A stretch of 32,079 nt of DNA, taken from the NCBI GenBank assembly GCA_027487485.1, contig JAIYDN010000060.1, positions 1 through 32,079 on the forward strand. The letters are read 5' to 3'. The notes beneath the pieces are model-generated. The model was not told the origin of the DNA and did not search any database. It saw only the letters and a list, made by a program, of their open reading frames with translations. The position numbers and the translations under genes are program-made. How positions within the stretch are numbered: position 1 is the first letter of the stretch; every line of letters starts with the position of its first letter. The DNA is from Planctomycetaceae bacterium (GTDB lineage Bacteria; Planctomycetota; Planctomycetia; Pirellulales; Pirellulaceae). Positions 23,872 through 31,938 of this stretch are shown here, one piece after another.

Positions 23872-26268
23872 ATGACTCTAGATCTAATTCTCCAGCAAGT
23901 TCTAACGCTGGTACATTCTGCGGACTACCGTCCGTCGAAACCTCGCATCATCCTCAAGACGTTGAAGCTTCCCGAGGAAGACTACAGGCTTCTCCGTCGT
24001 GCCATTAAACAACTAGTCCGAGATGGCCTGATTGTATTTGGCGCCAATCACATGGTGATGCGGCTCGATCAGCATGGCAAGGGCCGCCCCGCGAAATCTG
24101 CGTCTACACCATCACCAGCGACAGCTCTTGTGGATAACTCCGATTCGGATTTGGAATCGGAATTGGAACTGGAATCGCTACGCGAGCTCGATAAGTCATC
24201 TCGCTCAAGACGTGAGCGTAACGAACGGCAAGGAACCTTTCGGGCGGCTACAGGCGGCTTCGGTTTTGTCCGAGTGGCTCCATCGCTGACCCATGAGAAA
24301 ATTGATGACATTTTCATTCCACCCTCGGCCACGCGAGGGGCGATGGAGGGTGATACCGTTCGCGTAAAAATAGTGCGAACGGGAAAAGATGGCAAAGTAG
24401 AAGGCCAAGTCGATGAGATCGTTGCGCGAGCACGCCGCGAGTTCTCAGGAACCTATCAACTGATCGACGGTAAATCTGTGGTGTGGGTAGATGGAGCTAA
24501 GCTCGATCACCCGGTTCAGATTGGTGATATCCGCGGGCTACCGCTGAACGAAAAAGACAAAGTGATTGTCGAGCTGGTCCGCTTCCCGGATGCCTTCCAT
24601 CCTGGCGAAGGGGTGATCTTGAAGGTTCTTGGAAGCAGCAAGAACCCGGCCATCGACACTCTAGCGGTCATGCACCAATTCGGGCTCGAGGACACATACC
24701 CAGAAGCAGCACTTGCAGTTGCGCGCGCTCAAGCGGATCTTTTTAATGAAGACCTTATTCCAGAAAACCGGACCGATCTAACCGCAGTTCCAACACTGAC
24801 GATTGACCCGGTCGATGCTCGCGATTTTGACGATGCTATCTCGTTGAGCAAAAACGAGAAGGGGAACTGGGAGCTTCAGGTCCACATCGCAGATGTTTCG
24901 TACTTTGTCCCGATTGGTTCAGCGTTAGACGAAGAAGCACGCCGGCGTGGTACCAGCGTTTATCTTCCGGACAAAGTCATTCCGATGATTCCTGAGACGA
25001 TCAGCAATCACCTTGCTTCGCTTCAGCCCGACCGCAAGCGGCTCTCGAAAACGGTCTTCATGGAATACACCCCTGAAGGCACGTTGATTCATCAGCATGT
25101 TTTCAACAGCGTTATCTGCAATCAACACCGTTTCAATTACGAGCAAATCGATCAGTATCTTGAAGATCCTGAGCCCTGGAAAATCAAGCTGAAGCCGGCC
25201 ATTTTCCAATTAGTCGCTGATATGCATGAGCTGGCGATGGTGTTGCGAGCCATCCGAAATCGACAAGGTGCTTTGGAGCTGACGCTGCCTGAAGTCAAGA
25301 TCGATCTCGACAAGCTTGGCAAAGTTCGCGGCGCGCATTTGGTCCAGCATACAGTCAGTCACCAAATGATCGAAGAGTTCATGTTGGCAGCCAATCAATC
25401 GGTTGCTTCATGGCTCGATTCGCTAGAGCTTCCTTTTTTGCGTCGAGCGCACGCGCCTCCGAACCGAATGAAGCTGCGAAGGCTTAATGAATTCGTTCGA
25501 GCGCTAGGCATTCCCGCAGAAAACATGGAAGACCGCTTCGAGATTCAACGCGTGGTAAACGCCGTCCGGGGTCAACCGACAGAGTATGCCGTCAATTTTG
25601 CGATTCTTAAGAGCATGTCCAAAGCGGTTTATCAAGCCGAGTTTGAACGGCACTATGCCCTGGATATGACTCATTACTGCCACTTCACCAGCCCCATTCG
25701 ACGCTATCCTGACCTTGTTGTGCATCGCATCGTTCAAAAGCTTATCGATGGGCAGCCTGCGAAAGAAAATGAGTTGGTGCTTGAGCATCTCGGGATGCAA
25801 TGCAGCTATGCTGAACAGAATGCTGAAAGCGCCGAACGAGAACTTATTCGAGTCAAGTTGCTCCATTTTCTGTCTAAGAAGCAAGGCGAAATGCTCACCG
25901 GTGTAGTTGCCGCGGTACGTTCCAACGGTCTGACGATCCGGGCCATCGAGATTCCCGTCGATGGATCGATCGGCGTGCGTGATCTGCCTCAAGATCGCTA
26001 TCGGTTTGACAAAGATACGCACACGCTGGAAGGCTTCAAGGACGGAAATCGATTTCGGCTTGGAGACGAATTGATAGTTCGAATCCAACGCGTGGATACG
26101 GCGAAGCGCGAACTGCACTTTAGCTTTGAGAAGGTAACCAAGCGAACGTCACCGGCCCCTGTCCAATCCAAGAAACGCAAGGATCAGGATCGAGATTTTG
26201 GCCGCAAAGGCAAAGCGATGGACGACAAGAAAACCAAAAAGGGCACGAAGCGCAAACGAAGAAAATAG
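23872..26268 (+). CDS. rnr: ribonuclease R (RNB family 3'-5' exoribonuclease)
   Basis: A 798-residue enzyme. It has an N-terminal winged-helix part (about residues 1-75), a flexible acidic/serine linker (about 80-120, DSDSDLESELELES-like), cold-shock domains starting RGTFRAATGGFGFVRV, the RNB catalytic core with IDPVDARDFDDAISL (about 310-325, metal-binding aspartates), HYCHFTSPIRRYPDLVVHR, an S1 domain near 665-745 and a Lys/Arg-rich tail. RNase R degrades structured RNA and takes part in rRNA and mRNA quality control. Domain order and length are normal; the linker is an extra charged stretch. The ATG at 23872 follows AAGAG about 5 bases upstream. It is followed by repeat-like intergenic DNA. 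Confidence 0.96.
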   Translation: MTLDLILQQVLTLVHSADYRPSKPRIILKTLKLPEEDYRLLRRAIKQLVRDGLIVFGANHMVMRLDQHGKGRPAKSASTPSPATALVDNSDSDLESELELESLRELDKSSRSRRERNERQGTFRAATGGFGFVRVAPSLTHEKIDDIFIPPSATRGAMEGDTVRVKIVRTGKDGKVEGQVDEIVARARREFSGTYQLIDGKSVVWVDGAKLDHPVQIGDIRGLPLNEKDKVIVELVRFPDAFHPGEGVILKVLGSSKNPAIDTLAVMHQFGLEDTYPEAALAVARAQADLFNEDLIPENRTDLTAVPTLTIDPVDARDFDDAISLSKNEKGNWELQVHIADVSYFVPIGSALDEEARRRGTSVYLPDKVIPMIPETISNHLASLQPDRKRLSKTVFMEYTPEGTLIHQHVFNSVICNQHRFNYEQIDQYLEDPEPWKIKLKPAIFQLVADMHELAMVLRAIRNRQGALELTLPEVKIDLDKLGKVRGAHLVQHTVSHQMIEEFMLAANQSVASWLDSLELPFLRRAHAPPNRMKLRRLNEFVRALGIPAENMEDRFEIQRVVNAVRGQPTEYAVNFAILKSMSKAVYQAEFERHYALDMTHYCHFTSPIRRYPDLVVHRIVQKLIDGQPAKENELVLEHLGMQCSYAEQNAESAERELIRVKLLHFLSKKQGEMLTGVVAAVRSNGLTIRAIEIPVDGSIGVRDLPQDRYRFDKDTHTLEGFKDGNRFRLGDELIVRIQRVDTAKRELHFSFEKVTKRTSPAPVQSKKRKDQDRDFGRKGKAMDDKKTKKGTKRKRRK

Positions 26269-26299
26269 CGATCTGGGCTTTTTGTGGGAGTGAAGTCAA

Positions 26300-26392
26300 T
26301 ATCGAATTTCGAACATCGAATGTCGAACTCCGAAGGTACTGTTGAAACACTTCGTTATTCGACATTCCACGTTCGGTGTTCTACGTTCAAAT
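26300..26392. repeat. imperfect palindromic intergenic repeat
   Basis: The stretch is built of CGAA/TTCG words. GAATGTCGAA (26318-26327) is an exact inverted match to TTCGACATTC (26358-26367), CGAAG (26331-26335) pairs with CTTCG (26350-26354), and weaker pairing (GAAC with GTTC) extends outside. Together they form a long interrupted hairpin downstream of rnr and downstream of the PDZ gene on the other strand. It resembles dispersed intergenic palindromes found in planctomycete genomes and could act as a two-way terminator. Confidence 0.6.
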
Positions 26393-26476
26393 CAAATTGA
26401 AAGTAGTTGGTATTAAGCCAGCGTCCAACGGCTCAAACTGATCCTTATGAATCAGCCGAGCCTGGGCGTGAGTCAA

Positions 26477-27562
26477 CTATTTCTTATCGACTAGTTCTTT
26501 GACCAGTTTCTTGAGTTCAGCAATCTCATTTTTTAGCTCTGCAACTTCTTTTGCAAGGCCAGCATCTTCGGCGCCTCGAAGCGTCTTCAGCCACAGGGAC
26601 GACGGATTCATTTGTCCGCTGCGCATAGCGTCCGCACCCTTAAATGCCTCAAGCATTTCTTTCGAGTCCAAAACAAAACCTTCCGTGGTTGGCAACGATA
26701 GCTCGATCGTCTCCATGGCAAGATCCGAAGGCTTCATTTTCGTAGGCTTCACTTCAAGCTTGATCGTTTCGCCATCGCGTTGAATGGACAGCTGCAAAGG
26801 CTTCTCGTTTTTACCAGCCTCCTGAATCTTTTCCATCAGATCCGTGTAGACAACAATGTTCTTATCATTTGCGGAAACAATCACATCACCCTTTTTGATT
26901 CCAACCTTTTCCGCCGGCGAATCTGCCATCGTCGACTCAACAACAACGCCCATTACATCCTTGTCAGACGCTTCTGGTTTCTCGTCTTTGGAATCTTCCG
27001 AGCCCTCGGAGTCATCGTCGAGGGTTACCATTTGTTCCAAGGCAACACCGATTCGATAAACTTCATCTTGTTTGGTCAAGGGACTAATGAGCCGACCTGA
27101 GACTTGGCCCTTATTGAGTCGAAGCACCGTAGCCCTCTTTTGGCCATCTTGATCGACTTTGATCTCAACGACATTTCCATCGTTGGGAGCATCACCTTTC
27201 GGGCTTGATTCGTCCGAGTTGATTTTAACGGTGTTGAAAACTTTAGTCACTTTGGCATCTTGACCGCCACCTTCGGTGACTGTGAAAGCCTTGACCTTAT
27301 CCAGCGCTGGCTGCAGTTGAGCCATGATCTTGGCTCGCTTCTCGGCCGAGACCTTATTATCTTCCAAGGCCTTGCTGACCTTTTCAAGAATGTTGTCCGA
27401 ATCGCTATTGGCGACAAACAAGTGGACATTGCTTTCTTTTTTTACTTCAGGTGGATCATCGTTCGCAAACGCAGCAGGTGATGCCACCAGTGCGGAGCAA
27501 GCAAACAGATTCGCAATACCCAAGCGAGTCCCAACACTCATCAAGTTCCATTGTCTTTTCAT
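26477..27562 (-). CDS. secreted PDZ-domain protein with C-terminal coiled coil
   Basis: A 361-residue exported protein. Residues 1-34 are a signal peptide ending AFA. Residues about 40-95 look helical, 180-200 are acidic and low-complexity, and about 204-272 form a PDZ domain: MGVVVESTMADSPAEKVGIKKGDVI, NDKNIVVYTDLMEKIQEAG and LQLSIQRDGETIKLEV. The last 25 residues (VAELKNEIAELKKLVKELVDKK) are a leucine-zipper-like coiled coil. No protease domain is attached, so it is a binding or adaptor protein rather than an HtrA-type enzyme. A ribosome binding site AAGGGA lies 9 bases before the ATG. It is third in a row after the sigma factor and its transmembrane partner, 58 bp behind the latter. I infer a sensor or effector in the same envelope response. 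Confidence 0.86.
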   Translation of the reverse strand: MKRQWNLMSVGTRLGIANLFACSALVASPAAFANDDPPEVKKESNVHLFVANSDSDNILEKVSKALEDNKVSAEKRAKIMAQLQPALDKVKAFTVTEGGGQDAKVTKVFNTVKINSDESSPKGDAPNDGNVVEIKVDQDGQKRATVLRLNKGQVSGRLISPLTKQDEVYRIGVALEQMVTLDDDSEGSEDSKDEKPEASDKDVMGVVVESTMADSPAEKVGIKKGDVIVSANDKNIVVYTDLMEKIQEAGKNEKPLQLSIQRDGETIKLEVKPTKMKPSDLAMETIELSLPTTEGFVLDSKEMLEAFKGADAMRSGQMNPSSLWLKTLRGAEDAGLAKEVAELKNEIAELKKLVKELVDKK

Positions 27563-27620
27563 ACGATTAAATCCCTTTCCGAGAACAAAATAAAAATTCG
27601 ATACGGTACCCGGCGTTGGC

Positions 27621-28337
27621 TTAAAGTCCGTAGGGCTTTAGACCCACGTTCTTCACCGGAACCACAAGCTGGCGACCATCGTTCAGCTTGCTTGTGTAGT
27701 ATTCAGGTCGCACCTCGAGCTGATATCCCTTACGACGAAGCTGTTCTTTTAGGAGAGCGATCTGAAAATCTTCTTTGGCCCACATTTCCCTGGGATCGAT
27801 TTCACCGAGATCATAGATTGGAATCTCGGCTGTTTCATCATTGGGGCCCGTAACCACCATCTTCATTCCGTCGTCGTATGAACTTGCATTCTGGGGGGAA
27901 CTCGTGTCGATGCGGGGCTTCCAAGAAGTCGTCGCTACCGAATCGGGGGAAATCCCAGCGGGCTTAGGACCGTCAAACACAAGCATACCTGCTGCAAAGC
28001 CCAGGCCCAAAATCAGGCTTGCAGCCAAAGCACCAAGCATGGCCGAACGGGCTGATCCAGAACCAGCGCTGCCTCCCAAAAAAGCAAAATGTTTCGCCGG
28101 AGTGTTTGCATTGCTGACGGCCGTTTTGTCGACGCCATGGTTGGCAGGACTGATACGGGCAGCCTCTCGCGATCGCTGGATCTGTGCGATCTGTTTTGCC
28201 CATTGCTGCTCTTCCAGCAACGCCATGGCGAGCGTTCGCCACTTCGATGGATCGGATTCGAATTCTTGGAGAGCGATCGCAAGCATCTCTTGCGTCATCT
28301 CGCCGTCGACTATTTTCTGTAGGCTTGTTGGTGTCAT
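27621..28337 (-). CDS. single-pass membrane anti-sigma-factor-like protein
   Basis: A 238-residue protein with an N-terminal cytoplasmic part (about 1-97) rich in Gln, Glu and Arg helices, one membrane helix (about 99-121, AMLGALAASLILGLGFAAGML), and an exported C-terminal domain (about 122-238). It starts 31 bp after the sigma factor stop and its topology matches anti-sigma factors that hold ECF sigma factors at the membrane. It lacks an obvious zinc-binding HxxxCxxC motif, so it is not a ZAS-type anti-sigma. The C-terminal part (LKEQLRRKGYQLEVRPEYY) could sense the periplasm. The role comes from gene order and topology, not from a recognised domain, so moderate confidence. Confidence 0.74.
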   Translation of the reverse strand: MTPTSLQKIVDGEMTQEMLAIALQEFESDPSKWRTLAMALLEEQQWAKQIAQIQRSREAARISPANHGVDKTAVSNANTPAKHFAFLGGSAGSGSARSAMLGALAASLILGLGFAAGMLVFDGPKPAGISPDSVATTSWKPRIDTSSPQNASSYDDGMKMVVTGPNDETAEIPIYDLGEIDPREMWAKEDFQIALLKEQLRRKGYQLEVRPEYYTSKLNDGRQLVVPVKNVGLKPYGL

Positions 28338-28368
28338 TTTAGTTCGTCACAAACGGTTCTTGATTTAC

Positions 28369-28923
28369 TTAGTTTGTTTCGCTTAGCTTGGCACGAAGCG
28401 ATTTTCGTGCTTTGAGCAATCGATACTCTACGGTCTTGATCGAAATACCAAGATGATCTGCCAGCTCCTGATACCCCCATCCTTCGGTGTATTTCAAAAG
28501 CAAAATCTGTCGATCCTGCGGTTCAAGGCGCTCCATCGCTGAATTCACGCCATTCGAAGTTTCGGACTTTAGCAGCCATTCGCCAGGTGGACACTCCACG
28601 CAATCCGACTGCAGCTGCCCCAACGAAACCGCACGTTCCATCAATCGTTTTCTGCGACCGGTCGACCGGTGATGATTGATTACCTTTCGCAAGGCAATTC
28701 GGTACAACCAGGGAGCGATCTTAGCTGGATCGGTTGGGCGACTCTGTTGGACGATTGCCGCCAAAGCGACTTCTTGCAAAACATCTTCCGCAGCCTGCCG
28801 ATCGGAAAGCCTGGAATGAATCACCGTCGCCAACCAGCGACGATGCTCCTGCAAGGCTTTAGGCCAGTCAATCTCGGTCCAGTTTGATGATTCCATGGGC
28901 AAAGTAAGAGCGGCAACATTCAT
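28369..28923 (-). CDS. ECF-type RNA polymerase sigma factor (sigma70 family)
   Basis: A 184-residue protein with region 2 (DRQAAEDVLQEVALAAI, PWLYRIALRKVINHHRSTGRRKR; about residues 40-95) and region 4 (RLEPQDRQILLLKYTEGWGYQELADHLGISIKTVEYRLLKARKSL; about 130-178). The helix-turn-helix ends in the VEYRLLKAR recognition helix. It lacks region 1 and most of region 3, as extracytoplasmic-function sigma factors do. It is the first of three genes (sigma, membrane partner, secreted PDZ protein). The start at 28923 is ATG without a clear ribosome binding site; a second ATG at 28896 is possible. It probably autoregulates this operon. Confidence 0.93.
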   Translation of the reverse strand: MNVAALTLPMESSNWTEIDWPKALQEHRRWLATVIHSRLSDRQAAEDVLQEVALAAIVQQSRPTDPAKIAPWLYRIALRKVINHHRSTGRRKRLMERAVSLGQLQSDCVECPPGEWLLKSETSNGVNSAMERLEPQDRQILLLKYTEGWGYQELADHLGISIKTVEYRLLKARKSLRAKLSETN

Positions 28924-29028
28924 GATCGGTAACAGTCACCGAGAAAGACTATTACCCTGAACAATACTGCAAGAAAACTGACTTTACTATGGAAAGCGGC
29001 GGGTGTTTCGTTATTCAACACCCGAAAG

Positions 29029-29562
29029 TCAGTCGATCCAAATGCGAAAGGGATCGATGTCCGCTGGATTCGAGATTGGGAACGAGCTTTGGCCTGGCGA
29101 ATCCGGCCTCGCTGAGGCAAGTTGTTGCAGTTCCTGGACGAGGCTTGCATTGTTGAGCACGGACGAACTGATTTCCGTCCGCACAGGCTCTGGTCCAGCA
29201 ACGTTGATATTTCCAGCTCGGTCGATCGAGAATTGGACCTCCTGGCCCTTACTGGCTGTTGGGGGCAAGCCCCACCGAACCCTTGCGTCTTCGACAATCT
29301 TCCCGAGCTGTTTTTTTAGAGCAGCAAACCGACTGGACCAATCTTGCTCGGGTTGGCTAGCTTTGAGGTTCGACGCTGGAGTACGTGGCCCCGAGAGGCC
29401 ATTGTCCGACTGCGTTTGTTCCTTTGAGTGGCTTGGCGACGCTATCGTCGATCGAATCACGTCTCCAAAGAAATGGCTGGCTGAGCTCAGAGTTTTTTCG
29501 ACTGATTGTTTCGCCACCAAGCTTGCTGGCAAGGCTGTTGCCCATGCTAAGGGAAGATTCAT
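29029..29562 (-). CDS. hypothetical protein upstream of the sigma factor operon
   Basis: A 177-residue predicted protein. Residues 1-20 (MNLPLAWATALPASLVAKQS) are mildly hydrophobic but not a convincing signal peptide. The middle is Ser/Gln/Pro-rich; about 75-140 has a structured look (WSSRFAALKKQLGKIVEDARVRWG, then QFSIDRAGNINVAGPE). The composition is more protein-like than the open frame on plus over the same stretch (29003-29599). The gene ends 105 bp before the sigma factor gene on the same strand and might be in its unit. I recognise no family. Moderate confidence that it is a real gene, none about function. Confidence 0.5.
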   Translation of the reverse strand: MNLPLAWATALPASLVAKQSVEKTLSSASHFFGDVIRSTIASPSHSKEQTQSDNGLSGPRTPASNLKASQPEQDWSSRFAALKKQLGKIVEDARVRWGLPPTASKGQEVQFSIDRAGNINVAGPEPVRTEISSSVLNNASLVQELQQLASARPDSPGQSSFPISNPADIDPFRIWID

Positions 29563-29932
29563 GGAAGGGCTCGCTCGGCTTGATTGGTTGCATCGTTGAA
29601 ATCACAGAGGACTCAAATGGGTAAAGTTTGCCGTTAATATCGTTTCGGCGCTATGCAGACCTTGGGTTGAGTCTTTCCCGGGAATCGACTGGAAAAGTGG
29701 CAACAGGAGACGATCGAGCTCATGCGAAGAGATGCTGTGATTGAGAGGCTTGAACAAATGTTGCTTTTCTTCCGCATTGCATTCATGGACTGTAACGATT
29801 ACTCCGATAACAACCTTTGTTCCTGGGGGGAAAGAGGTACATGTGCAAAAGGAGCTACTGCTGTGCCTAGCAGTAGTTCCTTGCACATGCTTCATCGTTA
29901 CGTTGCGCAACAACTTCACCCCCAGATTCGCT
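29563..29932. other. intergenic region upstream of the CsgG-like lipoprotein gene
   Basis: This 370-bp region contains the hairpin at 29840-29889 and probably the promoter of the lipoprotein gene. The lipoprotein frame stays open back to 29741, but those extra codons encode no signal or family feature and cover the hairpin, so I treat the stretch as untranslated leader. No promoter was identified with confidence. Confidence 0.5.
29840..29889. repeat. 50-nt imperfect hairpin in the leader of the lipoprotein gene
   Basis: Left arm 29840-29862 starts CATGTGCAA and ends CTACTGCT; right arm 29869-29889 starts AGCAGTAG and ends TTGCACATG. The arms pair over 21 positions, with a 2-base AA bulge and one G-T wobble, around a 6-base loop (GTGCCT). 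No T-run follows, so it is not a simple terminator. It ends 43 bases before the preferred ATG of the lipoprotein gene (29933). Confidence 0.8.
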
Positions 29933-31123
29933 ATGTTCACCCAATTGACACGACAACTAGCCGAGACAGCTTTCGCTGCACGCATGGTTTCTGTAACGTG
30001 TCTTTGCATGCTATTGGTGCTTAGCGGCGGCTGCAACTTCATCCCAGATATCAAGAAGAAACCGCAGTATCACAATCCGTTCCCTCAGATTTCGAAGGTT
30101 GCCGTGATGCCCTTTCGAAATCAAAGCCAAGAGCCCACGCTAAGTGGTTCTCGAGTTTCGATGGCTTATTACAACGAGCTACAATCGATTCGCGGCTTCG
30201 AGGTGGTGCCATTCGGGGTGGTTGAAAACCAACTTGCCTTTTTCGAGCAGCAGGTTTTAGGAAGACAAGTCAGTTCGCCAATCGACTTTCAAAAATTTGC
30301 CAAACATCTAGGTGTTGATGCAGTTCTTCAAGGTGCAATCACCGACTACGATCCTTACTATCCACCCCGGATGGCTTTAAAGGTCAATTGGTATGCATCC
30401 AATCCTGGTTTTCACCCCATCCCGGTTGGCTATGGTCTACCGTGGGGCACTAAGAAAGAGAAGAAGATTCCAGAGTGGATACGCCTGGAATCGGAACGCG
30501 CGTTAGCGGCAGAACAGTTGAAGAGCCAAACTCCGGCCGAAGAGCTAGACTCCGCGGACGCTCGCCCCGTTCAAAACGCTCCCGAACCTCAAGTTCCAGA
30601 GAAAGATCTTATCGGAGCGGACGAAGAACCATTGAGTCGAGTTGCGTTAGCGAAGATTGAGTTGCCGCTTCGAAAGCCTGACGCGGCGTCTGACTCTGTG
30701 CCTGACGCGGCATCCGACGCCGCGACTGATCCAAAGCATCCCGTAGAACTTCAAGCTGCCCACGAAATGGAGATTGCGAATAGCGAATCGACTGATTTGC
30801 CAGCAAACTGGCCTGATCCACAGGGGTTCATTCCGCCCCGTCCTGCGTCGCAACCACCTCAAATGCGAGTCCAGTTCGAGCCGATTATTTCACATATGCG
30901 CACTTATAACGGCAATGACGAAGATTTCACGCAAGCACTTGGGGAGTACTTTTACTTTCGTGACGACGAGCGATTCGGAGGCTGGCAAGCGTATCTCCAA
31001 CGCAGCGAAGACTTTATAAGATTTTGCTGTCACCTGCACATCGTTGAAACCTTGGGTTCACGCGGCGGCGAGTTAGAAAGTCGTATGATTCTTCGATGGC
31101 CTATCAACCGATACGAGCGTTAG
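29933..31123 (+). CDS. lipoprotein with CsgG/TolB-like N-terminal domain
   Basis: A 396-residue exported lipoprotein. The signal region runs from MFTQLTRQLAETAFAARM to VSVTCLCMLLVLSGG followed by Cys34 (lipobox LSGGC). An internal ATG at 29984 also gives a normal lipoprotein signal peptide. Residues about 50-160 have ISKVAVMPFRNQSQEP, FEVVPFGVVENQL and LGVDAVLQGAITDYDPYYPPRMALKV, a pattern of CsgG/LpoB/TolB-N-like lipoproteins that act in outer-membrane or curli-type secretion. Residues about 175-300 are Glu/Pro/Ala-rich with DAASDSVPDAASDAATD-type repeats, and the C-terminus (QVRFEPIISH-like) is structured. A small gene follows after 54 bp. Function is inferred from the fold pattern only. 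Confidence 0.76.
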   Translation: MFTQLTRQLAETAFAARMVSVTCLCMLLVLSGGCNFIPDIKKKPQYHNPFPQISKVAVMPFRNQSQEPTLSGSRVSMAYYNELQSIRGFEVVPFGVVENQLAFFEQQVLGRQVSSPIDFQKFAKHLGVDAVLQGAITDYDPYYPPRMALKVNWYASNPGFHPIPVGYGLPWGTKKEKKIPEWIRLESERALAAEQLKSQTPAEELDSADARPVQNAPEPQVPEKDLIGADEEPLSRVALAKIELPLRKPDAASDSVPDAASDAATDPKHPVELQAAHEMEIANSESTDLPANWPDPQGFIPPRPASQPPQMRVQFEPIISHMRTYNGNDEDFTQALGEYFYFRDDERFGGWQAYLQRSEDFIRFCCHLHIVETLGSRGGELESRMILRWPINRYER

Positions 31124-31176
31124 TTGTCCAGGCACGGACACGAACGATCGAAATTAGGCACATAAGGATCGGTACG

Positions 31177-31476
31177 ATGAGTGGTGAAGTGAATGTCGTT
31201 GCGTTAGTGCGCGGCGAAGAGCAGTACATTTTTGTTTTTGATGAATCGAACCGTACCGAGACTCTTCGAATGTTAGGCCGCTATGCTGCGGACCCTGAAT
31301 TATCTTTCACCTGGTTCGATGCCGCCTTGCTAAGCCAGCGTGTGCGTGAACTTATGCCAGCAAGCGAAATTGGAAGTCCATCCAGTAAAGCCATTCCAAG
31401 CCAACACTCAGCAAATTCGAATGCTGGCCAAGGTCGAGTTGTTACAAAATCGGTTCCGCGATTTAAGCTGTCTTAA
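31177..31476 (+). CDS. small protein of unknown function downstream of the lipoprotein gene
   Basis: A 99-residue soluble protein starting at the ATG at 31177, with AAGGA about 9 bases upstream. The longer frame from 31096 overlaps the lipoprotein gene and is not used. The first 65 residues are well structured-looking (VNVVALVRGEEQYIFVFDESNR, LRMLGRYAADPELSFTWFDAALLSQRVREL), while the tail is Ser/Gly-rich. I recall similar short proteins next to lipoprotein genes in planctomycetes but cannot name a family. It shares the strand of the lipoprotein gene 54 bp upstream and is probably cotranscribed. Confidence 0.72.
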   Translation: MSGEVNVVALVRGEEQYIFVFDESNRTETLRMLGRYAADPELSFTWFDAALLSQRVRELMPASEIGSPSSKAIPSQHSANSNAGQGRVVTKSVPRFKLS

Positions 31477-31546
31477 GTCTTACAGCTCAAGACCTTTGCA
31501 GCCTTAGAACATCCAAGAAGAGACATCTCTCTGTTCACCACAAACT

Positions 31547-31576
31547 CACCCTCCCAAAACAGCGTTTGGGAAGGGT
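31547..31576. repeat. inverted repeat after the small protein gene
   Basis: CACCCTCCCAAA (about 31547-31558) pairs with TTTGGGAAGGGT (about 31565-31576) with one mismatch around a short loop. It lies about 75 bases after the stop of the last gene and could end transcription or be part of a dispersed element. It continues into GTCAGCCCGCGCTAGCG-type DNA. Confidence 0.55.
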
Positions 31577-31632
31577 CAGCCCGCGCTAGCGTGGCTGGGG
31601 AGGGGCTTTGCGACTCTCCTAGCTAATTGGAA

Positions 31633-31712
31633 ACGCATAGACGCGGAGGACGCAAAGACAAAACGCCCACAGACACATTCTTCCCTCTGTGATCTCTGTG
31701 GCTCTGTGTTTT
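31633..31712. repeat. low-complexity intergenic element with GACGC and CTCTGTG words
   Basis: A left part with ACGC/GACGC words (from 31633) is followed by CTCTGTGATCTCTGTGGCTCTGTG. The two halves are loosely inverse in composition. Elements of this wording are widespread in intergenic DNA of planctomycetes and some other phyla, from memory. No coding potential. Confidence 0.5.
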
Positions 31713-31765
31713 CGAAAATACTTTGCTGAAGTAGAGTGTCCCTTTGAGGTACGGTAAAAGCCCCT

Positions 31766-31837
31766 GTCGAAAAATGTGGGGCGAAAAATTTCAGAACCTT
31801 GCTTTGAACGACCATCTTTCGACCCACATTTTTCGAC
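31766..31837. repeat. 15-bp perfect inverted repeat with 42-bp spacer
   Basis: GTCGAAAAATGTGGG (31766-31780) is exactly inverted at CCCACATTTTTCGAC (31823-31837). The spacer is 42 bases. A mobile MITE-like element or a structured RNA are both possible; no target duplication is obvious. Confidence 0.75.
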
Positions 31838-31938
31838 CGCAAACATTATTCTCGATCAGGAATAGCCTGTTGGGATGCTAGTATCCCTGCGAGATACTTG
31901 TGTCGCCCTCCGGGCTTAACAACTCGTTCCACACGAGT

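Noticed and set aside
29003-29599. 198-codon open frame on plus over the hypothetical gene
   Set aside because: Rich in Ser, Cys, Arg and Trp in a way typical of antisense shadows; the minus-strand frame has a better protein-like composition.
29741-29932. 64 extra N-terminal codons on the CsgG-like lipoprotein
   Set aside because: They cover the hairpin and place a non-signal sequence before a clean lipoprotein signal peptide starting at 29933 or 29984.
31576-31846. open frames on minus across the right-edge repeats
   Set aside because: They follow low-complexity repeat DNA and have no ribosome binding site or motif.
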